This document shows, piece after piece, positions 9,709-20,047 of a stretch of DNA of 26,726 nucleotides. Source of the DNA: Trichomonas tenax (lineage: Eukaryota; Parabasalia; Trichomonadida; Trichomonadidae); the NCBI GenBank assembly GCA_023091735.1, contig JALKBU010000719.1, forward strand, positions 1 to 26,726, written 5' to 3'. The notes beneath the pieces are model-generated. The model searched no databases, was not told the DNA's origin, and worked only from the letters and a program-made list of their open reading frames with translations. Made by a program: the position numbers and the translations under genes. Every line of letters starts with the position of its first letter. Within the stretch, counting starts at the first letter, position 1.

Positions 9709-9897
9709 ATAATCAATGAATAACAAATCTTGATTAATTTTTTCGAATGAATTTTGGTACAAATTGTGGCAAAACTTGGTAAATGATTTTTTTATCCCGA
9801 TTTATAAATATTTGACGATGATTCATAAAAAAAGCCAAAACACACATTTAAAAATAAATAACATACAAAAAATAACATAGTAATAGAAATGACGAAA

Positions 9898-11568
9898 TCA
9901 CTTCTGATTTTTCTCGTGCATGTGAACTTGACGACGAGTCAGAATTCTTGAGGAAGTTTTGATCAAATTTTCTTCCTTCTTCTCTTTCATATCTTGTTCT
10001 GATATCACAGTGAATGGGAGCTCGATATCTCTTCCTGCATAAAATACAGACAGCAAAGTGTTTGATGAATCCTCAACGTTGTCTTTCCTTCTTCGAGAAC
10101 TTCTTTTAGTAGATTTGATCGTTTCTTTATCAGCCCATTCATCGGAAGGAGTTGGCCAAGGAAGATCACTATCAAATGGCAAAATCAACTCTTCATCTTT
10201 AGATATCGCGTAGTTCTTCTTTGATTTATCAGAACCCATTGGACTCTTAACGTGGTGTGCAAAAAGAAGCGCTTTGACAACGCCTTTGACTTTGTAAAGC
10301 TTTGGATGGCAATTGTAGTGAAAAGATCTCTTAATGAACTGGCTCACAGAGAAACTTGTCCTGTCCGTGTCAATGACGAAGTCACTATCAGGGACACTGA
10401 CATATGTTGACCTGATTCCATTCTCAGAGTTAGCTTCGAAAAAGTGACACATAAATCCGGGTACTTCGCAAATAAACTGACCATCGGAGAGTCCTACACC
10501 AGGCGTTATTCGTCCATTTGCGTAGGAAAGTTTTACTGGGTGCAGTGTTTTGTCGTACTTAGGAATAGACATTTTGTCTAAAATAATTTGTGCTCGTTCA
10601 CTCGTTTTGAATGTATTAAATGCAACAAAAAGTGATGGCCGAGCTTGAGGAACCTTCTCGTAGAGTAACTGCATTGCCAGATTATCGATAGCATTGAACA
10701 AAAGCTTTTTATCAATTCGAAGAATTTTAGTTAACGTATAAGTCATTAAATTCCAAAACATTTCATCTTCCTCGAACAACGCCGATGCAAATGCATTGAA
10801 ATATCTTGCGATTGTTTCAGTGAAATGTAATTCGCCTTTATTTAAGTCTGCGAGTATAAAATTTCTGAATTTTCCTTTCGGAATCTTTTCAACAATCTCA
10901 TCGTAGTTTGATTCGATCAATACTGTAAAATCTCGAAATTGATTTTCAGGAAGTTTGTAATATGGCACTGAAAGTTGTCCTCCACCGCAGAAAGAACAGA
11001 TAAAAAGTGGAGGATTCCTTCCATAGCCCAAATCCGCGCATGATTTATGAACCCAATATTTGCATTTCACACATTGAATTATAGGTTCATTATATTTTTT
11101 CGCATTTCCGCATTTACAACGTATAGGCTTATTCTTGCAGAACGGGCAAAGAAATTTGTCGTTTGGAAGACTGCATGCGATGTTCATACAAAGTCCATGC
11201 AACCAATAATTGCAACTTTCGCACTGTATCATGAAACCATCGTCAATTTGCTTCCCGCACACGCATCTAATTCCGTATTGCCCTGAAACTGCATCTATGA
11301 ACATCCCAGGTTCAGGTAAATCGATTTCTCGCGCTGGAGTGACAGGTCTTGGGAATCTTTTCTTGAATATTGCTGGATATATGTCGTCTTTTTTGTCTAT
11401 TTGCTGAAACATTGGATTTTTCTGCTGAATTTGAGGCGAAATCTGCGGTGCGACAACGGGAGTCGGTAGAACAGACCGCGGGGTCTTAGGCGGTGCCGCA
11501 GTGCGAACTCTCTGCCGCGGAGTCATCATCATGTGATTGATGCCTGCGACGGCAGGAATCGGTAACAT
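9898..11568 (-). CDS. Tandem PHD finger and degenerate SET-domain protein (Set3/UpSET/MLL5-like)
   Basis: The protein is 556 aa from an ATG at 11568. After a Pro/Gln/Arg-rich N-terminus there are two complete PHD-type Cys4-His-Cys3 fingers: residues 102-144 (C102, C104, C116, C119, H124, C127, C141, C144) and 151-194 (C151, C153, C166, C169, H174, C177, C191, C194). A helical region (210-330) is followed by a SET-like domain, about 340-466: GVGLSDGQFICEVPG, FIKRSFHYNCHP (in place of the RRxxxPN motif) and ISKDEELILPFD. The catalytic NHxC motif is missing, as in the Set3/UpSET/MLL5 group, whose members read histone marks and recruit deacetylases rather than methylate. The C-terminus has a basic Arg/Lys/Ser-rich stretch, a plausible nuclear signal. 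Confidence 0.85.
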   Translation of the reverse strand: MLPIPAVAGINHMMMTPRQRVRTAAPPKTPRSVLPTPVVAPQISPQIQQKNPMFQQIDKKDDIYPAIFKKRFPRPVTPAREIDLPEPGMFIDAVSGQYGIRCVCGKQIDDGFMIQCESCNYWLHGLCMNIACSLPNDKFLCPFCKNKPIRCKCGNAKKYNEPIIQCVKCKYWVHKSCADLGYGRNPPLFICSFCGGGQLSVPYYKLPENQFRDFTVLIESNYDEIVEKIPKGKFRNFILADLNKGELHFTETIARYFNAFASALFEEDEMFWNLMTYTLTKILRIDKKLLFNAIDNLAMQLLYEKVPQARPSLFVAFNTFKTSERAQIILDKMSIPKYDKTLHPVKLSYANGRITPGVGLSDGQFICEVPGFMCHFFEANSENGIRSTYVSVPDSDFVIDTDRTSFSVSQFIKRSFHYNCHPKLYKVKGVVKALLFAHHVKSPMGSDKSKKNYAISKDEELILPFDSDLPWPTPSDEWADKETIKSTKRSSRRRKDNVEDSSNTLLSVFYAGRDIELPFTVISEQDMKEKKEENLIKTSSRILTRRQVHMHEKNQK

Positions 11569-11803
11569 AACAAATTTTCAACTTCACTTCACTTTTATCA
11601 TTCACATGATAAAGCTTTTTTTGCATTTCTTGGAAGATAAATTTAATTGAGTTCCCTAAATTAGATCCATTATCAGAACGAGAGGTTCTTGAAACAGAAA
11701 TGAATGGAATAAGACATCCAGAATTAATGTGAAAAGCAGGTTCGGTGTTGGTATGATAAAGACTTGAGTTGAATATATTAATATTTTTACAAACAAATAT
11801 TGA

Positions 11804-13468
11804 TTATTTTGGATCCTTCTTGAGGAAATCAATCATTCTCTTGACGTGGCGTTGTGTATCACCAACAGGGGAAAGACACATGTCAACTCTCCATGTTGGT
11901 GTTTCTGTGTAAACTCCAAATTCTGTTTCGTTTCCGAGGCTGAGCGCGAATATAAATTCTGATCCAATTAGCCTATTAATCATTAAGCTTCTCTTTTCTT
12001 TTGTCATTGCATTCCAAGCACCAGCAGTGACACCCCAAGAAGGAATCTTGTCAACAGTCGCCATGCATTCAACTGGCTCTGTTGTTGAGTCATCAAGCGT
12101 GAGATTCACCATCATTGCTTTAACCTTTTCATTAGCACTGATATGCGTGTTGCAATAGCAGCATGAGTCATCACATAATATTGTTCGGCAGACTTTATGT
12201 GAATGCTTAAGCTCGCAAGTAACAGCAACGATAACAGCGCGAACGAGCTGAGTCACGTATCTGTGAAGTACAGACAAAGGACGAATTGGAACAATATCCG
12301 ATGAACACAAACCGTGAAGACATGAAGTATCAAAAAGCGTTGCTTCAGGTGTAAAATCAAGTGCATTTTCTCTCTTCGACAAACCAAATGCATAGATGTA
12401 ATGATTTGTCTTCACCTTGACGATCTCTGTCTGCAAATTCGGTGGAATATTGGTCATTGTAGCCCATATATATGCTAATCCATAATCCGGACTCTGAACT
12501 TCTAAACATGTCGAAGACCATACTCCACTTTGCATGAAATGAGAAACTTTAACAACAGATCCATGAATAGATCTGCAGTTTGTTGAATTTCTGAACAAAA
12601 GACCATCTTGAGCTAAAGTGGATGTTCTCTGAGTGAGTTGAGACAGTTTGCTATCACCTTGAGCTGGAACACGGAAAATTAATGTGCTGGGACCGAAATA
12701 TAATGAAAAACTACCTGTTTCTGATTGCATAGCATCAGGCCTATATAGGACAATGACGTCGTTGAATCTAAGAAGCAATTTAAGCGCTTGTCTCTCTTCA
12801 TCAAGAATCAATTTATAAGGATATTCAGTCGATCCATCAGTCACTGAAATTCCATCAGGAAGCGCATCCAAAACACGCAAAAGTAAAGCACCTGGTAAAG
12901 GTTTATCTAATGATATGCCTTTGAGCGAGAAATTGCTTGTTTCTGTCATAATAAAGTTAATTTCTTCCTTCGTTCTTTTTAAATCAACAATCATTAACTG
13001 ATTAGGAACGATGACATGGTTTGAAAAGCGCGCGTTTGCTATGTGAATTTTATGTCCTGGCGTTAAAAATTTATCCACAAATGGATAAAATGAGCTGTGA
13101 AGTGCTAAAGAAAGTTGATTGTTGCTTTTCTGCTGTACAATTGTGAGTGCGTAAGCGTCTGTTTTGTCATAATATCCAATTCTCGAAACAGATGCGTGAA
13201 TTGTTTCTGTAAGAAGAGCATCTTCAGCTTTAATGTTCCAACTTCGCTTGATCTGTCCTGCTTTCTTAACTACGTCTTGTTCTACTATTGCTGGCGTGAT
13301 TCCTGTTGACCATTGGACAATTAATAATAAAATTTGTTCTGTGATCCACGTACGGTCGCGAGCGAGTTCGTTTACCGATGAAAGTGTCTTCTGTATTGTG
13401 CTGGAGATGATTTCGCTCTCCGATTCGATGAAATCGCGGAGGTCAAGTGAATGCTTCTGTGAAAACAT
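11804..13468 (-). CDS. RPA1-like multi-OB-fold protein, putative ssDNA binding
   Basis: The frame is open up to 13561, but that codon is GTG. The first ATG in frame is at 13468, giving 554 aa, and this start is preferred. Numbered from it, the first OB-like fold is about 84-165 (VDKFLTPGHKIHIANARF matches the OB strand pattern of RPA1 DBD-A), a second about 175-270, and a third about 300-480 interrupted by a zinc ribbon, C418-x8-C427-x8-C436-x2-C439. It is followed by KVKAMMVNLTLDDST, which lines up with the strand after the ribbon in RPA1 DBD-C. A role in DNA replication, repair or meiosis is likely by analogy. MEIOB, POT1- or BRCA2-type OB proteins are alternatives. A TTGACAAGTAAA element lies at 13582-13593, about 115 bases upstream of this ATG. 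Confidence 0.7.
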   Translation of the reverse strand: MFSQKHSLDLRDFIESESEIISSTIQKTLSSVNELARDRTWITEQILLLIVQWSTGITPAIVEQDVVKKAGQIKRSWNIKAEDALLTETIHASVSRIGYYDKTDAYALTIVQQKSNNQLSLALHSSFYPFVDKFLTPGHKIHIANARFSNHVIVPNQLMIVDLKRTKEEINFIMTETSNFSLKGISLDKPLPGALLLRVLDALPDGISVTDGSTEYPYKLILDEERQALKLLLRFNDVIVLYRPDAMQSETGSFSLYFGPSTLIFRVPAQGDSKLSQLTQRTSTLAQDGLLFRNSTNCRSIHGSVVKVSHFMQSGVWSSTCLEVQSPDYGLAYIWATMTNIPPNLQTEIVKVKTNHYIYAFGLSKRENALDFTPEATLFDTSCLHGLCSSDIVPIRPLSVLHRYVTQLVRAVIVAVTCELKHSHKVCRTILCDDSCCYCNTHISANEKVKAMMVNLTLDDSTTEPVECMATVDKIPSWGVTAGAWNAMTKEKRSLMINRLIGSEFIFALSLGNETEFGVYTETPTWRVDMCLSPVGDTQRHVKRMIDFLKKDPK

Positions 13469-13561
13469 CAAAATGAAATTTACCAAACTCCGAAGTTTTA
13501 TATTTCGCTCCAATTTTGAGTTTCTTTTTTGATTATAATTATTTACCAATATTTTTGACAC

Positions 13562-14156
13562 TTTACAAAATATTTTAACATTTTACTTGTCAATTTTATA
13601 ATTTTTCTGGGGTATATTAATTTTTCGATGTTTATTTATTAAAGCCATGACATATACTTATTACAAGTTCTACCGGCTCTGTTCCAACAATTTATATTGT
13701 TTGATCACTATTATATCATGATATACAAGCATTTTGATGTTGTGCGCTTTTTGACAAATAAACTTTATGATGTGTCATGTAAAAATTTGTCATGCCAAAA
13801 AAATAATTTGGAGTGAGAGTTCGATAAATCACTATGCTCATGTATGTGTATATAATGCCGAACTTTGTCGTGAAAATCTAATACCATGAGATATCAGTCT
13901 CGAAATGTAATGAGTTTTAATGAGTGGTTAGAGTAGTATGATGCATGGCATGTGATGAAAAACTAAGCTAGGAGATGAGAGCTAAGTAAAGTCGAAAATT
14001 AAATTGATTCAAATCACAAAATTAGATATTGAAGAATATTTCTGTTGTGGATGTCATGCGCTCTATGAGTCTGTATTGCCGTCATATGATTGATGCCTCT
14101 GCAAGCTCATGCAGCGGAGTTAGCCATTAAGGAGGCCAACATTTTTAAAAATTTAA
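13562..14156. other. Intergenic region with an unassigned promoter-like motif
   Basis: 13582-13593 (TTGACAAGTAAA on the minus strand) probably serves the OB-fold gene. Further on, TTGACAAATAAAC (13751-13763) and TGTCATGTAAAA (13773-13784) face the plus strand, yet no plus-strand gene follows: the first ATG after them opens only 16 codons (13886-13936). The remainder has no recognisable feature. It may be the relic of a lost gene. Confidence 0.45.
13582..13593 (-). promoter_or_regulatory. TTGACAAGTAAA element before the OB-fold gene
   Basis: This is a one-base variant of the recurring TTGACATGTAAA element, in gene orientation. It lies immediately upstream of the open frame, about 115 bases before the preferred ATG at 13468, which leaves a longer leader than at the other motif-bearing genes. 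Confidence 0.35.
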
Positions 14157-15115
14157 TTATGGAAAGAGAATAATTATTAACAATACGTGTAACTCGAGAC
14201 TGACATAGTATAGACTAATGCGAACAAAACCATTGCCTCGATGACCTTTTTCATAATTATCTAAATCATTTTTTGAATAAGTAATCAAAGGCTTTGGCAT
14301 TGTTTGTGATCCATCGATCATTTCAGTGAATGAGATCCAATGTCCACTATTGTGAACAGGTTGTCCTGTGTGAGTGATGTTATTGAAATGTGGATGACCT
14401 GAAATGAAAGAAGAACCTCCTGAGCCACATCCAAGATTGGCTACTGAAATGCCCGCATAATATCCATTACCGCTTGTTCCAGCCCAATCTCTTCCATCTG
14501 TAACATAGCCAGCAACACCAAATGTTCCCATCACATGTTGTTGATTTGTTGCCATCGGTGATGAAGTTTGATTCGCACCATGTGAAACAAACATCTCATT
14601 TGTCGAAAAACTTGTTATCACATCTTCTGAAAAGAGTCCTCCAGCATGGCATGGCGTACAAGTTACATAATACTGTTCACCAGCTCCACCACTAGCGGCA
14701 ACCATGATGCGACTTTTCAAGCTTTCGAAATCATAGAATTCCCCATTAAACAATCGAATATCTGTGGATCCAGCTCCTTCATAACCAGTACGAAACAACA
14801 TATTTAATGGAACTGAATTGTAACGACCTCGTGCTCCAATATAAATAATTTTTGTACTTCTTTGAATTCAATATATCCGCTTGTATATGCTCCATTGCCG
14901 TTATTTGCATACGAACCCCAACATTCTATTCTGTATTTGCCAAGCTCACTGTTACATCATAATACGTACAATTATTTGCATCTTTACATGGAAATTTGAA
15001 CAAAATCGATGATTGATTAATCTCAACGTCTGGTTTGCCGTAGCTTTCATTTACTGAATAGCTTACTAAGTCATTTATCAATGGTCATAGCAGAATTATA
15101 AGAAATTAATGGCAT
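14157..15115 (-). pseudogene. Decayed glycine-rich (ALK/LTK-type) surface protein gene
   Basis: The 3' part (14157-14801) is open and holds GAGSTDIRL, RIMVAASGGAG, CGSGGSSFISGHP and GNGFVRISLYY. These are hallmarks of the glycine-rich domain shared with ALK/LTK receptors and greatly expanded in trichomonads. The expected upstream half is present in other frames: ECWGSYANNGNGAYTSGY, then ...KFPCKDANNCTYYDVTVS, then MPLISYNS near 15115. Joins fall near 14845, 14950 and 15075. The N-terminal signal expected for a secreted protein is not evident. The product would be an extracellular binding domain, but at least three indels make it a probable pseudogene. It is divergent from the decayed beta-helix gene on the plus strand. 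Confidence 0.7.
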
Positions 15116-15374
15116 CAATAAAAATGGGATTTCAAAATTGAATAAGACTCAAAAATTGAATAGAGCTCAAATCGATATAAATCTTAAATATTCATTCACA
15201 GCATTGATAGCAATCAGAATTTGTATTTTATTGATATATCTACAAAGAGGAAGATACAGACTTCAATGGTATTCATATGTTATAACATTTTTGTTTGTTC
15301 TATTATCTCTGATCAGTCATAATTGCTTTATATCAAGTAGAAAATCAATAGAAAACCGAAAAATCAATTTATAA

Positions 15375-16805
15375 ATGCTTGCTCTTTTAATTGCAAGTTA
15401 CATACGATCTAATATCCACAGTGACTGTCCACCGTCAGATGTACGGGATATGTTCAATGAGGGAGCCTCAAGCAACGAAGTTTCGGGTCAAAAAGATGTT
15501 GTTCCATCATTTATTTACAAAGAATTGTTCATTTTTCTTTGCACATTTAAATCAATGACTAATAGTGTTATATCTGTCCTCACAGAAGGCTATAAATTCA
15601 TACATTCCGAATGTTTGTTCGATAGCTGCACCAATTCGGCTCAAGGCGGATGCATAAGATACAGAAGCAAAGGATCTATCGTTCAACATAGATTCTGTTA
15701 TAAGGTGCTTCTCCACATCCGTAAGTTCGCATTTTTTCCATGGCAAATCTTGGTTACTACGATATGGATTTTAAAAACTATGTAATTGAAGGGTGTTACA
15801 GAATGCGGATTACCAAATGTTTCACATATTATTTCACTCGATACAGGAAATATCACTTACTCGCAGGTGAACATCACTCGCAACATCACATCACTTGTTC
15901 CAGGCCCCTATGTCAACTTTCAAAATGAAGGATCATGTGTAAATTTCTTGACGATTCAAGGTAATAGAGCAGAATCTGACTACATGCGTATTAACTTCGG
16001 TTCAGGTAACTTTTATAATGTATATATCAATGAATTTTTGTAATGTCATTGGAAATTATCAGAACAGTTCAAGGTTTGGAACTGTAAATAGCAATTCACC
16101 GCTAACAATTAGAAGTTGCATATTTATAGGTGACCAAGGAAAGGGACCGCTTTTTTGCTGTAACGCTGTATAAATAAATATCGAAAAATGTTATTTTGAC
16201 AAATTCTCGTCAAGTGAAAATATTCTTATTCCTGAGGCAATTAATTGCAATATAAGCATTTGCTTCATATTTTCAAACATCAGATATCAATCGTATGAGT
16301 GTCGTGCAGGCCTTGATTTCGCTATTTCATAATTCTTTCGGAATGTTATGGATATAACTCATTTCTTTGTTTTGTAAATAAATATAACAGTTTTAAAACA
16401 CATATCAATAGATAATGAGATATTAATTCATTTATATACGATTAGTTGTCTGATATTATTTGAGCAAGAAATGTAACTCTTTATTTTTACTAAATGCTAT
16501 GAGGTTAGTTACTGTCTGTCGTAATTTTCAACTTGAGCATAACTTGATTGTGCTAGATAACATTTATATTGTAACAAAAGGAATATTAATTGTGCCAAGG
16601 AAACATATAATTTGTCGTGTAAATATATGAGAATATTACTTTACAGAAGATCCTTTTGTGGATTGAGAGAAAGCTAAAAGCAATAATTGTTTGTTGCATT
16701 GTTGCTGCAATTGTGGTTGAAGCCAACATTATCATTGTTGTCGTTTGTTAAATGAAAAAGAAAGGCAATAAAGGAGGAAATGATGCTGAAAAACCAGAAC
16801 CTTAA
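15375..16805 (+). pseudogene. Decayed Pmp-like beta-helix surface protein gene
   Basis: Several short frames together resemble one membrane-anchored surface protein: SECLFDSCTNSAQGG (about 15610-15650, the Pmp-like GG-repeat style), LGYYDMDFKNYVIE (15745-15790), LDTGNITYSQVNITRN (15840-15880), TIRSCIFIGDQGKGP (16102-16150) and INIEKCYFDKFSS. The 3' end reads KAIIVCCIVAAIVV..., a membrane segment followed by the basic-acidic tail MKKKGNKGGNDAEKPEP. A TAA at 16749-16751 separates the membrane segment from the tail, and another TAA interrupts the beta-helix near 16170. It ends 19 bases before the ankyrin gene on the opposite strand. The start is uncertain; a hydrophobic stretch at about 15282-15310 could be the old signal peptide. 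Confidence 0.65.
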
Positions 16806-16824
16806 TCAAATTTTTAATTTTTAC

Positions 16825-18154
16825 TTATTGCTTTGATGAATATTCTTGAATAATTTGTACTATATTAGGATGTGCACGTGCTGCAATTGATAGAGGGGTT
16901 TGACCTAAACATGATGTGATGTTTGTTTTTGATCCAGATTTAAGAAGATATTCAACATTAGCTTCCATCCCTTCTATGATAGCATAAAACAATGCCATCT
17001 CATTCTTGCTACCAAGAATGTTTAAGTTCGCTCCATTATTAACAAGTTTCTTGTGGATATTTATGTTATCAATTCCGGCAGCAATCATCAATGGTGTAGC
17101 ACCTGATTCATCTCTTGCATCAATATTTATATGATATTGAAATAATAAATCAATAATATCATATAATGCATACTTCACAGCAACATGAAGAAAAGTATTT
17201 CTTGTTGGATCAACAGCATTAGCGTTTAAGCCTTTGCTTAATAGAAATTTGAATGAATTGTAATTCCTTATTATTTTAAATTTAAAAGCTATTCTAACAA
17301 TATCATCTATTACACATCCAGCTGATAGCAAAAACTCTGCTTTTTCAATATTTCCAATTTCTAAAATTGATTCAATTGGATTGTATTCATTATGAATTGG
17401 ACATCCTTTTTCTAATGCATATTTTATCACTGGAATATCATAATAATTAATCAGATTAACAGAAGGAAGTGTGAGTGACGAATAATCTCGTTTGTAGAAT
17501 TGATGTGGGTCTTCGATAGAATCAATTATCTTTAGAGCAAATACAATATTAGTCGTAGAAAAAGATTTTTTGGCTCTGAGATCGAGTTTGTATTCTTCCA
17601 TCAGCCATTTTGAAATGTCAAATCGCCTAGCTTCGAATGCTTCGTATAATGTATTGTAATTCGGAATAAAACCTGTATTTAATACCTTTTGTATGATTTC
17701 TTCATTTCCTCCAACAACAGCATGCGATAAAACATCTTCATTAAACTGAACTGAGTTAGCAAGTAAAAAATTAAACATTTTAATAGCTCCTGCCTCGGCT
17801 GCATAGTTGATTAGCTGTGGTGCAAGTTGTTTAGATGCAGCCAAAGAACAAAGATAATCAAGATCATCATTTATGAAATATTTTTTTGAATGGAACAGAA
17901 GATTTAATCATATCTGATGTTGGAAGCTGTTTATTGAATAATTGCTTATAAAGAATTTTTTTAATCCTATTAAAGATTAAAAAGGCTATGCTATGAAGAG
18001 TTAATGTTGATTCAATGTATTTATTGTATTTTTGTAAAAATGGTTTTAATTGCACTACAATGTCATCAGTATTATGTGCATTATGTGAACCAATGATATA
18101 ATCTATTTTTACATAGTCTTGACATTCATTTATTGTATCTTGACAAATATTCAT
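16825..18154 (-). pseudogene. Ankyrin-repeat (DUF3447-type) gene with a frameshift
   Basis: The start is taken at the ATG at 18154 (MNICQDTINECQDY), directly after AAAAAGTGTCATTTTTT. The N-terminal part stops after PFKKIFHK, at a run of seven T on the plus strand (17881-17887). Reading one base fewer joins it to FINDDLDYLCSLAASK and onward, giving about 440 codons. The first half follows the DUF3447 pattern (INYAAEAGAIKMFNFLL). The C-terminal half has canonical ankyrin repeats, such as RNTFLHVAVKYALYDIIDLL, DESGATPLMIAA and GQTPLSIAARAHPNIVQII. These are protein-binding scaffolds in a very large trichomonad family. One homopolymer indel is the only lesion seen, so a sequencing error cannot be excluded. 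Confidence 0.75.
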
Positions 18155-18328
18155 AAAAAATGACACTTTTTGATGGTAAAAAATTTCGGTGGTAAAATTT
18201 ATCACGATTTTACGACATAATACATACAAAAAGTTCAATTAAATTACACCTGATTAATTTTTAGATTTAAAAATCGAGTTTAATATGATTTTATTATAAA
18301 ATACAAACAAACAAACAAAAAAATATAA

Positions 18329-19996
18329 CTAAACTTCGCCTAATAATGATTTTGATGATGTTCCACTAAGTGGCTTCAACGAGAGTGTTGCAGGTAACGA
18401 AGACTGTGTTTTGATGGTCTGTGATCTTTTTCTGTCCTTTCTTGTTATTGGCGTCTTCTTCTTCATGAAGTTGCTTGATGACTCAGAAAGTGGAATGTAA
18501 CTTTTAAGATTGAGTTGTCTCGGATCGACTTTCATCCAGTCTTGGACAGGCCTTGGATTCTTCCAATTGAGTTCCTTGAGATCCTGTTGAATAAGCATCT
18601 GAATCGGAAGTGCTGAAACTTCATCAGCTTGCTCTTCTTCTTCAATAGATTCTGAAATAATATCACCCCACGGTTCATTGGAGAGGATTTTAAGAAGATC
18701 TTGTTGAGCGTTATAATTGAGCATTGCTCTGGCGATCATCTGATCATCAGGAAGCATCGGATAGTTCTCTACAAGATCAATAATATCGTTGAGTGAACGC
18801 CCTGTTGGAATCCTTACTGGTTTCGGACTGTGTGCAGTTTTGTGGACATCAGCCATAGAATCAAACATCCTGAAAGGATTCAGCATTGTATCGATGAAAG
18901 CAAACACTGTTGCTTCCATATCTTTCTGGTTAGATATATCATACTTCGGAGACTCTGTTGCGAATGTTATGACTGTGCAAACTTTAAACATCGCGAGAAC
19001 TGGTGATAACACAGAGAGCTCATCGTTTGGTGGATATTTTGCTTGACACATATACCAAAGAGCTCTTATTCGAATATAACTGCTCATGTCTTCTAAATCG
19101 AGAACAAAAATAGAATGAATATATTTCATTATGTGATAAAGAAGTCTAGGAATTATACCAAGAGTCATTGCTTGGATTATTTGTTCAATTTGAGCAGCAT
19201 TTGCTTTATAGTTTTTCTTGAAATCGAATTTATCACAAAATGTTGTTATAACTTGATCAATTTTTTCCTTTGTGAGAATCAGTTTCCAAGGGTTGGTAAA
19301 TGGATTTGGATTCTTGCAAGGTTTTGGATTTTTAACAAGCGTTGAAGGCCTTTTTTCTGGAATTTTTGCATATTTTTTGACCATCAAAAGAGAGAGATAT
19401 TTAACATCTGGTGTGAAAACTTTTGGTTTTTCGATTGGAAGCTCTCTCGGAAAGAATTCGTCGATGAGTTTCCAAGCATCAATAATATTTTCTCGAATTG
19501 TTGAACATTTTTTGTCTGTTTGATCAGATTTAACTATATGTTTGATAGTACTATAGTACTCATCTGGTCTTTCTTTGATGATGATCTCTTCTTTATCGAA
19601 ACCTTTGTTTTTTGTATGAACTGAAATATTTTTTGAGGTGATTGCAAACATTTGTCCGACAGCTTTGAGGGCCTTTTCTGTTGGTGCAATTCCAGCTTTG
19701 TGTAGATAAGCATTTGCGAATGCAGGTTTAATAACGGAATTTAGTTCATCTTGAGTAATATCGTCCGCTTCTTTGATTGTATGTTGTTTTCCGAGATCGA
19801 GGATGACGTGGAACATTTCGTTGTCCTTTTTGTTGAACAATGTCTTCGCTCTGTAAACGTGTGTTTGTGCAGCAAACGGAATATCATCAATAAACACTCC
19901 ATCACGAGTGTAAACTGAATTGAAATCCTCTTCCGTGATGATGTCGCCGAATAAACTTTTCGCAAGATCGCGCATTGACGCAAATCCGCGCGACAT
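18329..19996 (-). CDS. Unrecognised conserved-looking protein, 555 aa
   Basis: The ATG at 19996 (MSRGFASMRDLAK) is chosen; the codon before it is TTG. The frame is intact. Residues 1-130 are mixed alpha/beta (EEDFNSVYTRDGVFIDDIPF; AFANAYLHKAGIAPTEKALKAVGQMF). A Pro/Asn-rich linker near 225-245 (KNPKPCKNPNPFTNPW) precedes a helical region (250-350). An acidic patch (SESIEEEEQADE, about 450) and a basic Ser/Thr-rich tail follow. There is no signal peptide, membrane span or catalytic motif, so it is probably cytosolic, nuclear or cytoskeletal. Two copies of the CATGTAAAT element lie at 20015-20047, just upstream, in the reverse orientation to the gene. I do not recognise the family. Confidence 0.85.
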   Translation of the reverse strand: MSRGFASMRDLAKSLFGDIITEEDFNSVYTRDGVFIDDIPFAAQTHVYRAKTLFNKKDNEMFHVILDLGKQHTIKEADDITQDELNSVIKPAFANAYLHKAGIAPTEKALKAVGQMFAITSKNISVHTKNKGFDKEEIIIKERPDEYYSTIKHIVKSDQTDKKCSTIRENIIDAWKLIDEFFPRELPIEKPKVFTPDVKYLSLLMVKKYAKIPEKRPSTLVKNPKPCKNPNPFTNPWKLILTKEKIDQVITTFCDKFDFKKNYKANAAQIEQIIQAMTLGIIPRLLYHIMKYIHSIFVLDLEDMSSYIRIRALWYMCQAKYPPNDELSVLSPVLAMFKVCTVITFATESPKYDISNQKDMEATVFAFIDTMLNPFRMFDSMADVHKTAHSPKPVRIPTGRSLNDIIDLVENYPMLPDDQMIARAMLNYNAQQDLLKILSNEPWGDIISESIEEEEQADEVSALPIQMLIQQDLKELNWKNPRPVQDWMKVDPRQLNLKSYIPLSESSSNFMKKKTPITRKDRKRSQTIKTQSSLPATLSLKPLSGTSSKSLLGEV

Positions 19997-20014
19997 CAAA
20001 AATTCAAAAATACT

Positions 20015-20047
20015 TTGCCATGTAAATTTATTTTTGGCATGTAAATT
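20015..20047 (+). promoter_or_regulatory. Two GCCATGTAAAT/GGCATGTAAAT elements upstream of the 555-aa gene
   Basis: TTGCCATGTAAAT (20015-20027) and TTGGCATGTAAAT (20034-20046) are variants of the recurring TGACATGTAAA motif, 19-50 bases upstream of the ATG at 19996. They read opposite to the gene, so either the site works in both orientations (its core CATG is palindromic) or they are a related but distinct element. Confidence 0.4.

Noticed and set aside
13469..13561. Extended N-terminus of the OB-fold protein from a GTG codon
   Set aside because: Trichomonad genes start with ATG; the first in-frame ATG is at 13468.
14040..14120. Similarity to the 5' end of the PHD-SET gene (shared ATGATTGATGCCT-like stretch)
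   Set aside because: Only about 17 bases match, too little in this composition to claim a duplication.
15552..15746. Minus-strand 64-codon frame inside the beta-helix pseudogene
   Set aside because: The plus strand carries recognisable surface-protein motifs over the same bases; this is its shadow.
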